From assembly GCA_020466095.1 (NCBI GenBank), contig CM035809.1:20004430-20068429 (forward strand): 64,000 nt of DNA, read 5' to 3'. Each line of letters opens with the position of its first letter. The stretch's first letter is position 1. This stretch comes from Chlorops oryzae (taxonomy: Eukaryota; Arthropoda; Insecta; Diptera; Chloropidae). Under the pieces are notes generated by a model, which searched no databases, was not told the DNA's origin, and saw only the letters and a program-made list of their open reading frames with translations. This document shows positions 23,288 to 34,820 of the stretch, one piece after another. The translations under genes were made by a program, and so were the position numbers.

Positions 23288-23910
23288 TGATTACGCCAGT
23301 CCGGTGTTTGCGCTAGGTTTCTTATAAAGTATATAAATGATTTATGCTAATTGGCAGATTATAGCGAGACAGTGAGCCTCCTAAAAGTGGGCAAATAAAT
23401 TATTTGCAGAGTCATTTAATGATTAGGAAACAGAAAAGATTTAAATTAAACTCCCAAAAGTATGCTTATATATAAGAATAATTCTGATGTTGAGAAATCT
23501 CTTTATTCTTGAAGCTACGTCTTTTTGAGCATGTCTTGAGCGAGGATTGCCGGAACAAAGGATTGAAATGATCTGCATTGTATGTTTCAATATTCAATTG
23601 CATACCTTTAGGGGTTAAGTTGAAATTTTCTGTTGGCTTATTAGCAGGGCGAAAGAAAATATTTAAACTGAACACCTAGATGTATGCTTTTGAATAGTTT
23701 AAAACAACTTTATATAATTATAAGTTTTTACCAATGATTTATATTTAAGGCTCTTAGAAGATTCACACAACTTCTTAAATCCTTGCTCAGGATGTTCTTA
23801 AATGGACAAAGCTACAAGAACGAACAGATCTCTGACTATTGAAATTGTTCTTAATATATATAAGCATACCTTTAGGTGCTCAATTTATATATTTTCTGTT
23901 GCTCCATTGA
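23288..23910. repeat. 620 bp repeat, copy 2, with four Su(Hw)-like motifs
   Basis: Copy of 20712-21339. Motifs at 23451-23471 minus (AAGCATACTTTTGGG), 23595-23615 plus (TTGCATACCTTTAGGGG), 23670-23690 minus (AAGCATACATCTAGG), 23860-23880 plus (AAGCATACCTTTAGGTG). Order, orientation and spacing match copy 1. Bases around the motifs have diverged slightly more than the motif cores. Confidence 0.85.
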
Positions 23911-24649
23911 TTAATGTAAAGTCGGTAAAATGAGGACATTTCATAGAAAATTCAATCATTTTTTTTTTAACTTATTTCAATAAAGTCAAGATTTCTATAT
24001 TTTCAATAAATTAAATTTCATTTCTGACGATAAGCGATTGCTCGTGCCTACCTCCCCTCCCACACAATACAAAATAAAGAAAAAAATATCATTGTTCTCT
24101 AAAGACCGAAAGAAAGCTTAACAAATATTTCAAGAGCACTTCTCTCTTGTTGTTCATGAATTGAGATGTGCGACGAGATAAACGTGCATGTACATACGTA
24201 TCTGCTTTAACATACATATTTATATGCATATACATATGCATGAATATATAAACGTTAAATCAGCGTATGCTAATGACAATTTATTGGATATAAGAACGAT
24301 TAAAATGCAGTGTCTAGCAGCGAGAACGCCCACAAGGCGAGACGAAATCTGAACGCATTGTGTATCTCGTGTGGTCTAAGGTGACCACATGTGTGGAAAT
24401 AATTATCTCAGAATTGATGTTCATTTTTTTAAAATTATATTTAGGAAATTTTTTAATGACAACGGCAGTGTAAAGGGTTCCATTTGAGGACCTAAAAGTA
24501 TCCATTTTCTTTTTTGAAAAAATTTAAAAAAAATTTTGTGGAGTTGATGGATCTTTTTAAAGTCATTTTTAAGGTCCTTTAAAAAAATAAAAAATTTATT
24601 TAAAAAAAAAATTATTAAATTTTAGATTAAAATCCCTTTTGTTCTATTC
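23911..24649. other. no supported gene
   Basis: AT-rich; CATA/TATG-rich simple sequence around 24185-24250. Confidence 0.5.
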
Positions 24650-24658
24650 ACTATAAAC

Positions 24659-24898
24659 AGGGCTCGGATTTTATAGACTTTTATAAATTTAAAGCAAACT
24701 TTATGGGGCAAAAACTTCTTACCAGCACTTTGCGAATAAGTTAAGCGAAGTTGAACTTCAAATCGCTTTTTTAATTACAAAAAAATTAATATTGAAGTTA
24801 AAAATCGATTTGAATCCTGACTTTAGGTGAGTTGAACAAAATTTGTGCTCCATAAAGTATGCTTTAAAATTATAAAAGTCAACAAAATCCGAGCCCTA
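24659..24898. mobile_element. MITE with long inverted ends, Mutator-like
   Basis: About 240 bp with long imperfect inverted arms (about 55-60 bp each), outermost AGGGCTCGGATTTT. Flanked by a 9 bp repeat ACTATAAAC (24650-24658 and 24899-24907). Long arms with a 9 bp duplication fit non-autonomous Mutator-like elements. The right arm contains AAGCATACTTTATGG, one more Su(Hw)-like match (24846-24866 minus), while the left arm has a one-base variant (GCAAAC). Confidence 0.75.
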
Positions 24899-25206
24899 AC
24901 TATAAACGAAATATCGCATTTAAGTATTTGAAGTGATTTTTGGTTTAAAATTTAATCGTAAAATTCCCTCAAAATTGGGAAATTCCCGCAAGAAAGCATC
25001 ACTCACACATTTAAAACGATAGAGCAAGCTAATTCCAGATTTCCACACACAAATTTCTCTTTCGAAATGTTTAAGTTATGTGATGTGATTCGATGAGACG
25101 AAGAGGAATTTCTCCTCTTCCTCTTACCCTTCCCGCCTACATTGTCGATTTTTTTTAGAAGTAAAATTTCTCTGTAGAAAGTAGGTATAATGGGATGTGT
25201 CTCGGA

Positions 25207-26514
25207 CAGGCGCGTATCCAGAAAAATATTTCGGGGGGGGTTTTAAGAAAAAATATTTTAAGCTTTGTTTACATTAATTTTTCTTGAAGAAGAAGACATA
25301 GAATCGAGGACCTCGTCGCACGTTATTTCAATGTCTCGGTGAACGTTTAAAAGCGCAAGTCCATTTAATCGTTCTTCGCCCGTTTTGTTTCGAAGGTATG
25401 TTTTTTAATCTTCTCAAGGAGGAAAACGACCGTTCACTTGATGCGACCGAAATTGGAAGGGTTGCGCAAATTTTTAACAGGCGGTATATACACGGATATA
25501 AGCTTTTATCGCAGTAATTTAGGCTGTCGATAAAAGTAGTTGGCCGGTTCAATGAGACCTCTTACACAAGACAATTACTGACCGTCATGACACAAGAAAA
25601 CAAAATAGCGACACATCAGCCCGACGAAACAAATATAAACCAGAGAGTCGTCGTTGTTGTTTTGCATGTTAAATCGACTTTTCATTTTTTGATGCGAATT
25701 TTACATTTATTTGAAAATTAAGTTACCCGATTTTTATTTGAATGTAAACAGAAATGTTTGAAGAAAAATAGAAAAATTCATTTCGTTTTTATTAAGAACC
25801 TTTTCATTCATAATTTTGCATTCAAAGTGTCGCTTGTAGGAAATGTCACTCTAATAGAATGTAACGCTAATAGCGAATAAAAGTTAAAATTTCTGACGAT
25901 AATTGACTAGTGTAAAAAGCCTCATTCAGGAAGCAAAACCATATTTAGTAATTGGTCTGTTCCTATACATGAAACTGCCCAAAACTGTCCAATTTTTATA
26001 CAGTTTTCAACAAATTGGCCAGTCTTATGCAGTACGGAAACAGACCAGTTATCGAAAAATTTAACGTTTCTTGGTTTCACAAAGTCAATAATAGTCCTAA
26101 AATTGTTATTTTTGTTCGCTATTAGAGCTAAACCCGTGTTTTCTTGTAGGAAGAGGCACGAAATGGTCTACTGAGCATGTGAACCCACAAAATTCTCAAT
26201 TTTCTCTATATTTTCGCATAGTGCTCGCTCAGAAAGTATGATCAAATGTACAAGTCAACTATTGACTAGTGTTAAAAGTCTCAAACCAATGTTTTGGGAG
26301 CCACTAAAGCACTCGATGCGTCGATGTAATTTTATGAAACGTGAATTTTAAGAAATAAGCGAATTTTTAAACTTAAATTTATGTAATTGCACTTATAAAA
26401 AAATTTACATTGAGTCCATAATAAAATAAAGTTAAAACGTTTTTTTTTAATACAACGTAAAATTATTTCGGGGGGGGTTTGGACCCCCAAAACCACCCCC
26501 TGGATACGCGCCTG
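25207..26514 (-). mobile_element. decayed hAT transposon with 8 bp target duplication
   Basis: 1308 bp with perfect 15 bp inverted ends CAGGCGCGTATCCAG and identical 8 bp flanks GTCTCGGA (25199-25206, 26515-26522). G-runs (TTTCGGGGGGGG) near both ends are in direct, not inverted, orientation. A C-terminal transposase fragment is on the minus strand at the left end; most of the gene is deleted. Solo remnants of similar termini occur at 9056, 9295 and about 59655. Confidence 0.93.
25258..25555 (-). pseudogene. hAT transposase C-terminal dimerisation domain fragment
   Basis: Reading from 25555 down, the frame encodes a hAT C-terminal dimerisation motif, with LPISVASSERSFSSLRRLK as its hallmark. 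This is the ZMYM1/P52rIPK-like branch of hAT proteins. After the A6 run (plus-strand T run 25401-25406) the natural continuation, including LNGLALLNVHRDIEI and ending at 25258, is in another frame, so a one-base insertion breaks it. The N-terminal zinc finger and catalytic core are absent. Non-functional. Confidence 0.9.
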
Positions 26515-26548
26515 GTCTCGGAAAATAATTCAAAAATACCCTCTACTT

Positions 26549-26568
26549 TTGCCTTGAAGTATGCAATA
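26549..26568 (-). promoter_or_regulatory. single Su(Hw)-like motif
   Basis: Minus strand TTGCATACTTCAAGGC, a near-ideal match to the motif clustered at 15.6-23.9 kb. The last of the series before the first SNF4Agamma coding exon. Confidence 0.5.
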
Positions 26569-26600
26569 TTTTATTTTTTTAACGATTTTATATCAATTTA

Positions 26601-26816
26601 GACGGCATCTGTGCCGTAGTTGGTTGAGATGCCAACTAACGAAGCGCGAGGATCTGGGTTCAACTCCCAGCTGAGGTCGTTGATGTTTGTGTAATTTTTT
26701 CTGTTTCCGTTTTTCTTTGTTTCGTCATTATTCGTGGTATCTCAACGGGTCCATGGGAGGTCTAAGTGTGTCACCCTTGGTGGCAGCCAAACTAACCTAA
26801 CTTAACCTATCCTAAT
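26601..26816 (+). mobile_element. tRNA-derived SINE
   Basis: A tRNA-like head with A-box-like TGCCGTAGTTGGTTGAG (about 26612-26628) and a near-perfect B box GGGTTCAACTCC (about 26657-26668). A non-tRNA body of about 130 bp follows and it ends in an AACCTAAC-type tail (26787-26816). ATATCA(A)TTT before and ATATCATTTT after may be the target duplication. Transcribed by RNA polymerase III if active. Confidence 0.75.
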
Positions 26817-27638
26817 ATCATTTTCATCGCCTGGTCACCCTTAGATCTTAACAATTTCTATATCAAGTGCATCTATTGATCGAAGTAGAAGAAAAAAAAA
26901 ATCGAACTGCAACAATATAAACGAGGCGAAGTTTTTTATTTTATTTTTTTTTTTAATTTTTATCTCCCTCTCTTTTTTGCGATCACATTCAACACTTCTC
27001 AAACGTAATTTGCACTAAAATTCGTACTGTCTGCAACTTTGGCCTATTTTCAGTTCATTCAACTGACAATCCGTTGTCAACATTGATCATCAAAAGCCTA
27101 CAACGGCGGAAAAAACAAAATAAAAGCAACAACAGCAATTACAATCGAATTGCAACAAAAAACAAAACCAAAACAAAAAAGAACAAAGAACAAAGACAAA
27201 ATAAAAATTATTTTTTTATTAAAATTGAAATAATCCAAAAAGGCAATAAATAATAAAAAGAGCAGCAAAAAAAAATTGCAATCGAATTGCAATCGTGAAG
27301 AGAACGTGTTTGAGTGACTAAAACCAAATGAGAAGACGAAGAGAAGAGCGCGAAATTGTGCGTAATTGACAAAAAAACACACACACAAAAACCAAAAATT
27401 ATTCTAAAAACGCAGTGTTGCATTTGAATGAGCAAATAAAAAACCAACGAAAATGTGACTTTTTTCGCTCAAAATTAGAAAAACTAATTTATTTCACAAA
27501 AAAAAAAAAAAACTGAAATTTAAAATCAATGACAAAAGAGTGAATAAAATCTTTTACTTATAAAATAAATACAAAAAAACAATAGTAGAAAAAAAAATTA
27601 ATAAAAATATTAAATCTTAATATAAAAACCTTCGCAAA
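26817..27638 (+). other. probable 5' untranslated region upstream of first SNF4Agamma coding exon
   Basis: No open coding sequence. Long A-rich tracts with CAA/AAAC repeats from 27110 to 27638 are typical of fly 5' leaders. Transcription start not determined. Confidence 0.35.
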
Positions 27639-27879
27639 ATGCATGGCATAACCCACCTTTATAGACAGCATGCTGTCGAAAAACAACTAAGTACTGACAG
27701 TTGGCAGAACAGCAGCGCCTATGGAGGACGCAATAGCTATCCACGCGATAGCGTTAGCTTGTATAGCTCAGATTCCAATAATTCGGCAATACAAAATGGC
27801 GGCAGTCATTTGAGTAGCGTCGACTCGGGTAGCAGTTCCGGTTCGTCATCGAATTCGAAGTCTCCAAATTGGTCGCAAG
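27639..27879 (+). CDS. SNF4Agamma: SNF4Agamma exon 1 (long isoform start)
   Basis: Starts [16 protein letters not shown] and ends in a Ser/Asn-rich stretch (...[21 protein letters not shown]). The preceding A-rich leader and ATG context AAAATG fit a fly start. Donor is CAAG/GTAAATAC at 27879; ends after the first base of a Gly/Asp codon, completed by AC of the next exon. Confidence 0.88.
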
Positions 27880-30800
27880 GTAAATACATAGTTTCTTTTC
27901 CCCCCAATGGGTTGAGTGCTCTTTTTAACATCTTCCTCCTTCTCTTTTTGATTCGCAGACAAGGTGCTCGAGAAACTAGTGCAAGCATCAAGTCCACAGC
28001 CAGTACCGGATGGTGGAAAATCCCTTTCGAATCATTGTCGAAATTCACCAACAAATGGCTATGGAAAATGCTCGTACGAAAGCTATGGGAGCGCCGGCAA
28101 GCGAACGCCATCATCGAAGCGAAACTTCTTCGATCGTGCACACAGCCCAGCTGTCTATGCCGTAAGTTCCGATAGTCCATCGAGAATCTTCTTCCCATTT
28201 ATTTATGTTAATTTTTCTCTTTCCTCCTTCCTATTCACAGAGCGTTCGCCGGACATCGGCCGAGTGTTACGGCTCGCCGCCGATACAGGCCGGCTATTTT
28301 CCACATGATCTCGATGATATATACGAAAATCAGAATGACCATCAGTATTTTACTCATACTGGTGCCTCGAGCGCCCGAACGCCGGAGCGTCCCAGCATTA
28401 ATTCGATTTTTCATCGTGTCGGTGCCGCTTTTACATCCCTAGACGATTACAGTCACGCGCAGCGACTCTCGGTCGATAATAGTTTGCACTTTCGTCATCG
28501 TTTCGATAATAGCAGCTTCGCCAAGAGTCTCAGCATCAACGATGACGATAACGATGATCCATCGCCGAAAGGTCATCATCGTCATCATCATCATCATCAT
28601 AAATCAAAATCGAAGGACAAGGAATCGCATGATATTACATTCGCATAGCCATAATCATAACCATAAGAGCCATCATCATCATTCGATACAGGAAATGTTA
28701 AAACATTTTGGCAAAAAGGTTCATATCTGGCCAAAACGTTCTCACGAAGCTGCCAGCGTTTGTACATCGCCACAGAATGATCCGCAAGAGAATTTCCGTA
28801 TGCGATCGAAGAGTTTGGACGTGAACACGCTCAGTCGTCCGAATCGGATACTCGAGGATTGTGGTGCTACTTATAGAATCTATGATAATATCGTTAAAGA
28901 AGGTGAGCATGTCGCAGAGCATCGTTGCTGGTTGGTTGGTTGGTTAGTTGCTCCGATCAGTGGTGGAGGTGGTGGTAAGCGTGTCCAAGAAATACTTCCC
29001 TTTATCCTTATTAAGGGAACTTCAAAAAATTCCACTTGGTACTTGCTGCTGTAGTCGTCTAAGTAGGCATATAAAAAGTTTATTTTTAAATTAATTTTGA
29101 GAATATATTCTAATTTTTCGCATTTTTCACATTTTCATAGGTGCTCACATGCGTCGTGCTTCTGCTGATTTAGAGAAAAGACGAGCATCACTTGGCGCTA
29201 ATAGTCGTTTACGTGGTGATGGTACCTGGGATCCACACCATGCAGCCATTCTATTCAGAGACTCAAGAGGGGTAAGTGAGAGAGCTCCGCACAATACAAA
29301 AAAACAAAAAAAAAAAAACTCCAATTTATTCCATTAAGAGTTTCTTTTCCGCAAATTATCATGATCGATTTATCAAAATTCGATTCCCATCCCTAGCAAT
29401 CAGTATTTGTGAAACCAGTATTTTTGCCATGCGTGCTATGTCAGAGCTTTGTGAATATGTCTGAAAGCTTTCGATGAGTAATCGGATTTGTTTTTAGCAA
29501 TTGCTAAGAGATGGCGCTGCGGCTCAGTTGAACTTTCACATAATTTCAATTGATAACAATTCGTTGCTTAACCCTCTAAATGCCACAATTTTTTTTTTCA
29601 ATGAAATGTTCAGATATGACTTTTTGGGAAAAAACTGTTAAGTCATGAAATTCAATATATTTAGTTTTTTTTTGGTAATTTGTTCGAAAAAAGTCCGTCT
29701 AGACTCTAGAGACGGAGCCAGGAATTAGAGGGTTAATGAAAATATCTATATCGCCACTCTTCTTCTTTTGGCATCAAATAATAATTATTTTATACACATT
29801 TGTAGCGCATAATCAATGATCAGGATTGCCAATTAATCATAAAATAATCGAGATTATTTCAGAGTAAATAAAAAAGTCAAAATTTTGAAAATAATATTTT
29901 AAAAATAATTCTGAATAATTTAGAAAAATAAGTGAAAAATAATTAAAAATAATCTTGTTTGTTTTTTGATTATTTATATGCAAATTATTTAGAATTTTTT
30001 TTTATAAAGAAAATTAAATAACGGTTAATGAAAACAATATAATTAAATCACAATTGATCTTAATTCCCATCCAACGTCTCATTTAATGAGCATATCGAAT
30101 CAGCTGATTCACTAAGTTTCATTACGTTAAGTCGATACTTTCTGGAAGCAAAGTAATCAATTTGAAAAGTAATCAAGTCCCTTGCATCACTAATTTTTCT
30201 CTAATCGAAAACTACGTAATTGAGATAAACCTATTCTTTTTTTGGTTTTTGTTGTTTGATTATGAGTGAACTAATTGTTTTGGGGAATATGAAAATATTT
30301 ACAAAGTAACAGACATCAAAGTAACAATATGAATTTCGATAAGCATAACTTATCAACAATGTTTACTTTTTTTTAAATAAAGCTATCCAAAAAAAAAGTT
30401 TTAGATAAGAAACAATAACAGCAATTTGCGCTCACGAATATTATTTGTTGATAAAAGGCTCGCGATAGAAAGCTTTAAATTCAAATTGGGAACTTTTTTA
30501 ATAGACGTCAACGTTAGTAGAAAGCGGGATTTTCGATTATTATTTTTTAAAGCAACCTAACCTTAGACTAATTGCGATAATACCGCCAGATGATGCCAAT
30601 TTAGAGCTGGAGAACTGTTGATAGTTGCGACCATCGATAGTCTCGATAGCCTGAAATATCGATAGTACTATCGGAAGATATATTTTAAAATTTAAACTAA
30701 TTTCATTGGCAAATTGCTAGTGATTCAATCAACCATGTTTGAGCTGTTTAAATTTTAAATATCAATCATTTGAAAGTTTTATATTTTAAAAAATAATGGT

Positions 30801-33800
30801 GGTCCTACATATAATAATTTAATAAAATACTGTGCTTAAGTATCCCTCCTCAGAAGCCGAATTTTAGAACCTTTCTTACTCAATTCTGCATACTTTGTAA
30901 CCAGCACTGACGCTAGTCAGTATTTTGGTGACTCTTTTCCCTTGGATATTGAAAAAAAATCCCTTCATTTCTGTTTTCTTTAGGAAAGTGGTCAGTAAAA
31001 ATCCCTTGTAAATATTGGAAGTGATTTTTGGTTAAAGGTAAAATCGAAAAAATCCATCAAAACAGGAAAAAATCCCTCGTTCAGGCATCAGTGCACAGAA
31101 TAAAATTTTGGCATGACGCCTATAATTCTCATTTGGTTGGTAAAATGGGACACTTAAGACTGGCAAAATTTCTGAAGATTTTTCACGACGTAATGAAGCA
31201 AGAACTTGTGAAAGTTTGTCTTATTTATTGTGTCGATATAATCTGGGGAGCTTTCGATAGATTCGTTAGGTTCCAAAATCGATATTTTAATAATCGATTG
31301 GTTCAGTAATCGATTATTTCAATAATCGATAGGTCCAATAATAGATTTTTTCGAATAATCGATAATTCGATAATCGATAGTTCGATACCGATCGTTTCCT
31401 TAATCGATAGTAAAAATAATCGATAGATTCAACAATCGACAGTTTAAATGATCGGCAGTTTCAACAATCGACAGTTTCAATGATCGGCAGTTTCAATGAT
31501 CGGCAGTTTCAATGATCGATATTTTCAATGATCGGCAGTTTCAATCATCGATATTTTCAATATCGATATTTTCAATAATCGATATTTTCAAAATCGATAT
31601 TTCCAATACATAATAGTTTCTAGAATCTATATTTTCGATTATCGAACGTTTGAACCCACATTGCGTGGTCGATGTTTTCCTTTTTGAATTTTATAGTAAA
31701 TCCTCTTCATTTTGTTTATATTTAATTGAAGAAAGTATTGATTTTCACTTCTCGTGCATGAGTGCTATAGTAATTAATTATATCAATGCACAGCCGATAA
31801 TGAGTGCTTCTGTCCTCACGTCGATTCACTTTCAGTGGTGAGAGCGATTGCTTCACAATAAAATTGAATATTTTGCCACTTCAAGTAGCGGCGATTCTAC
31901 CTAAGAATGGCAAAAATTGTAAAACTTGCCCAATTGAAACGCATTCGATCAAAAAACAATTGAAGTTTATGGAGCATCGAGATAAGGAGTCGAGAGAGTG
32001 AGAGCGATAAGAAAAATCGACGTTGATTGTGCGTTTTCGATTTTGAGTGAATCATTGAGTGATCATCGAAACTGTTTATTTACTAAGCTTTTTATAACTG
32101 TTTATATTATATTTTATTTATATAGTCTTGTAGATTTCCATTCAATTTTCATCGTTCTTTATTATAGCCGTGTACATACCTTTATTCATTGTTTGAGTAA
32201 AGTTGGCTGAGCTCTTGGCCAACTTAGCTGAGTCATTGAAGAGGGAGAGGTACTCTTAAGACTGTTTTCTATTTTGTTGTTAATACTGTCTTAAAAGGGC
32301 TTTGATCGTTAGCAACTGATAGCGGCATTAAAGCTTTTATTCCTTGCTTTTTAAGTACTTACTTAGTGGATGACACGTTTTTCGAGGGCCTGTCGAAATG
32401 AGTTTAGATCCGCTTTTCTTTTCTCGTTGAAGTTATGAAATTTTTTTCATTTCAAACTAGTTTTCCACCTGTCATTTACTATCTCTTTTTTCGTCATTCA
32501 ATTATTCTTTCATTCTGTTTTTCTGCCACTCTATTTTCATACTATTTTTTCCACATTTTTTTTTTTTTTTTGCAGTGCTTGAAGCGCTCAGATTGCACTC
32601 AACTCAACTCAGCTTAGCTCATGTGCTCATTTAAAACACACTCATTAATTTCTCTCGCTCGTTTTCTCCCATGAGGTTTTCAGAAAGTAACCAGTTTCCG
32701 TTGTTATGTCCTATCAAAACAGTTTGCGTGCAGATCGTTCGATCGCGTTGATTTTTATTTATTTTTTTTTTTATTAATAATTTGCTAATTTCCTATTGAA
32801 AGAAAGAAAGTGCAGTGAGAAAAATAGAAAATAGACTAAAAGAAAAAAAAAATAAATAAATAGAAAAATAGAGCCATGTTCCGTCGTCGATATTCGGCCT
32901 TTGAGCCACCATCGTTACGTTCCCTTGGAGTCCTTGCCCAGCAAAATTACATTCCCGTCTTGAATACATCGAGCAATGAAAAAATATCATCGGAAGCCCC
33001 AACTAAGAAGGTCGCATTTGCGGAATTACCCGCAGAGAGCAAACAAATTCGTTCGAGTCATAGTAATGGTGGTGGTGTGGTGGTAGTGGTCACAAGGCAC
33101 GATCGTATAGTACGTCACCGATAAATCGTAAAAAGAAATTTCATCAGTTCCCCGCCGTACTCATCGCTGAATATGACGATGATGGCTACAATAGAGATTT
33201 ACCCGAATACGGTTCCTACGGTTCGTACTCTTCCACTGACGGTGAAGATAGTTCGGTCGATGGTGCACGACTTTCTTCTTCTTCTTCGAGTCACGTCAGC
33301 CGTCGCGATAATGTACGAAATTTGAATAGTATCGGCAATAGTCTCGGAACGACGCGATACAATCGATTGTCGGTCGAACAAAATGATCGGAGGAGACAGC
33401 AGAAACCGATTCAGCAATTGGTCTACTCGGCCAAGGAACAAAAGAAATCTGACCGCTCGTATAGTCCGGTCCATCAGGCCCTACTCATAAGGAGAACAGA
33501 GGAGAAGAGGCGCCAATCGATCGGTTCGATTAAGAATGGAGTGAGTCTGTTTTTTTTTTAAATGTTTTTCTTCATATGTTGATCCGATTTTGTCGAGAAT
33601 GCTTATCAAATATCGGTTCGAAATGTCCCTGAAGTGACGCAAACTTTGATTGGCTTCGAAGGTTTTTTTTTTTGTGAGTTTTTGTGTGATTCTTTTTCGG
33701 CATAGAAGTGGAAGTTTTTTGATAAGCGAACTTGCGAGAGAATTAAATTTATGTCGTCAAGCATTTATTTTTCGATTTCAAGTCTTTTATGCAGAAGTTC

Positions 33801-34747
33801 AATAGCGAATGAAAGATAAAGATAGAGAAAGAGAAAGAGAGAGAAGAAGAAATAGAAAAAGAGAAATCATGGCTCAAAATAGATGAAGCTCCGTACTTAA
33901 CTTCTTCGTCAAACTCAATTATTTCAAGCAGAAAGAATTAAACGACCACCAATCGAAATTTCTAAAGCGGCGAGCAAAAAGTTTCCGGAATTTCTTGAAT
34001 TAGGACTTAAAATGAATAATGATCGATTTTGTTAATGCCATAGAAAAGCATAAGAGTGTATTAGAAAAATCTCTCAACTACATCTCCTCTGATTTCTCCA
34101 GCTTTGCAATACCACACACAGAGTAGCGCGTGAGAGGTCAAAATATAAAAAACGTGATGTAAGAAATTTAAGAAATTTTTAATCCAAATTTAGTGGAAAA
34201 TATTGCGTTATATAAAATTTTAGAGCAATTAAAATATCTAATTTTAGAGCTCATAAAATTTTAATAGCTGCAAAGTATATCCTGACACTATCCGGTATGG
34301 GGCCGGATAATAAATTTAAGACCGGATATCCGGCTGCCGGATATTTACATTTTTTTCTTTTATTTTTGTTTAAAATATGGATTATCCGGTCTATCCGGTA
34401 TCCGGCCGGATAATAAATTTAAGCCCGGATAAGGCCGGATAGACCGGAAAATCCATATTTTAACAACAAATATATAATGAAAAAAATTAAATATCCGCGC
34501 TATCCGGCCTCACAGCCAGCCGGCATCCGGCCGGATACACTATCCGTTGCAACACTAATTTTTTATTACTGAAATTTAAGACTTAACAAATTTTAACGGC
34601 AGTCGTGACGGATCGCAGCTTCAGAATATAGTAAGTAGGAACTATAAAGTCCATAAAAAAAGGGAAAATTTCCTTGGAAAGTCAACAATTATATATTAAA
34701 AATGGATAGGTACCTGCAGGCTTTTCAATAAAGAGAGAGATGAGAAG

Positions 34748-34820
<73 letters not shown>

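Noticed and set aside
27098..27447. Minus-strand Phe/Leu-rich frames
   Set aside because: Antisense of the A-rich leader before the first SNF4Agamma exon; low complexity.
30897..30912. A further Su(Hw)-like site (CTGCATACTTTGTAAC)
   Set aside because: Lacks the GG at the expected spacing that nearly all clustered sites share.
31028..31309. A 93-codon plus-strand frame
   Set aside because: Overlaps a dispersed repeat also found at 58261 and runs into the 16 bp array.
31271..31650. CRISPR-like array
   Set aside because: Units are contiguous 16 bp repeats without unique spacers, in a eukaryotic intron.
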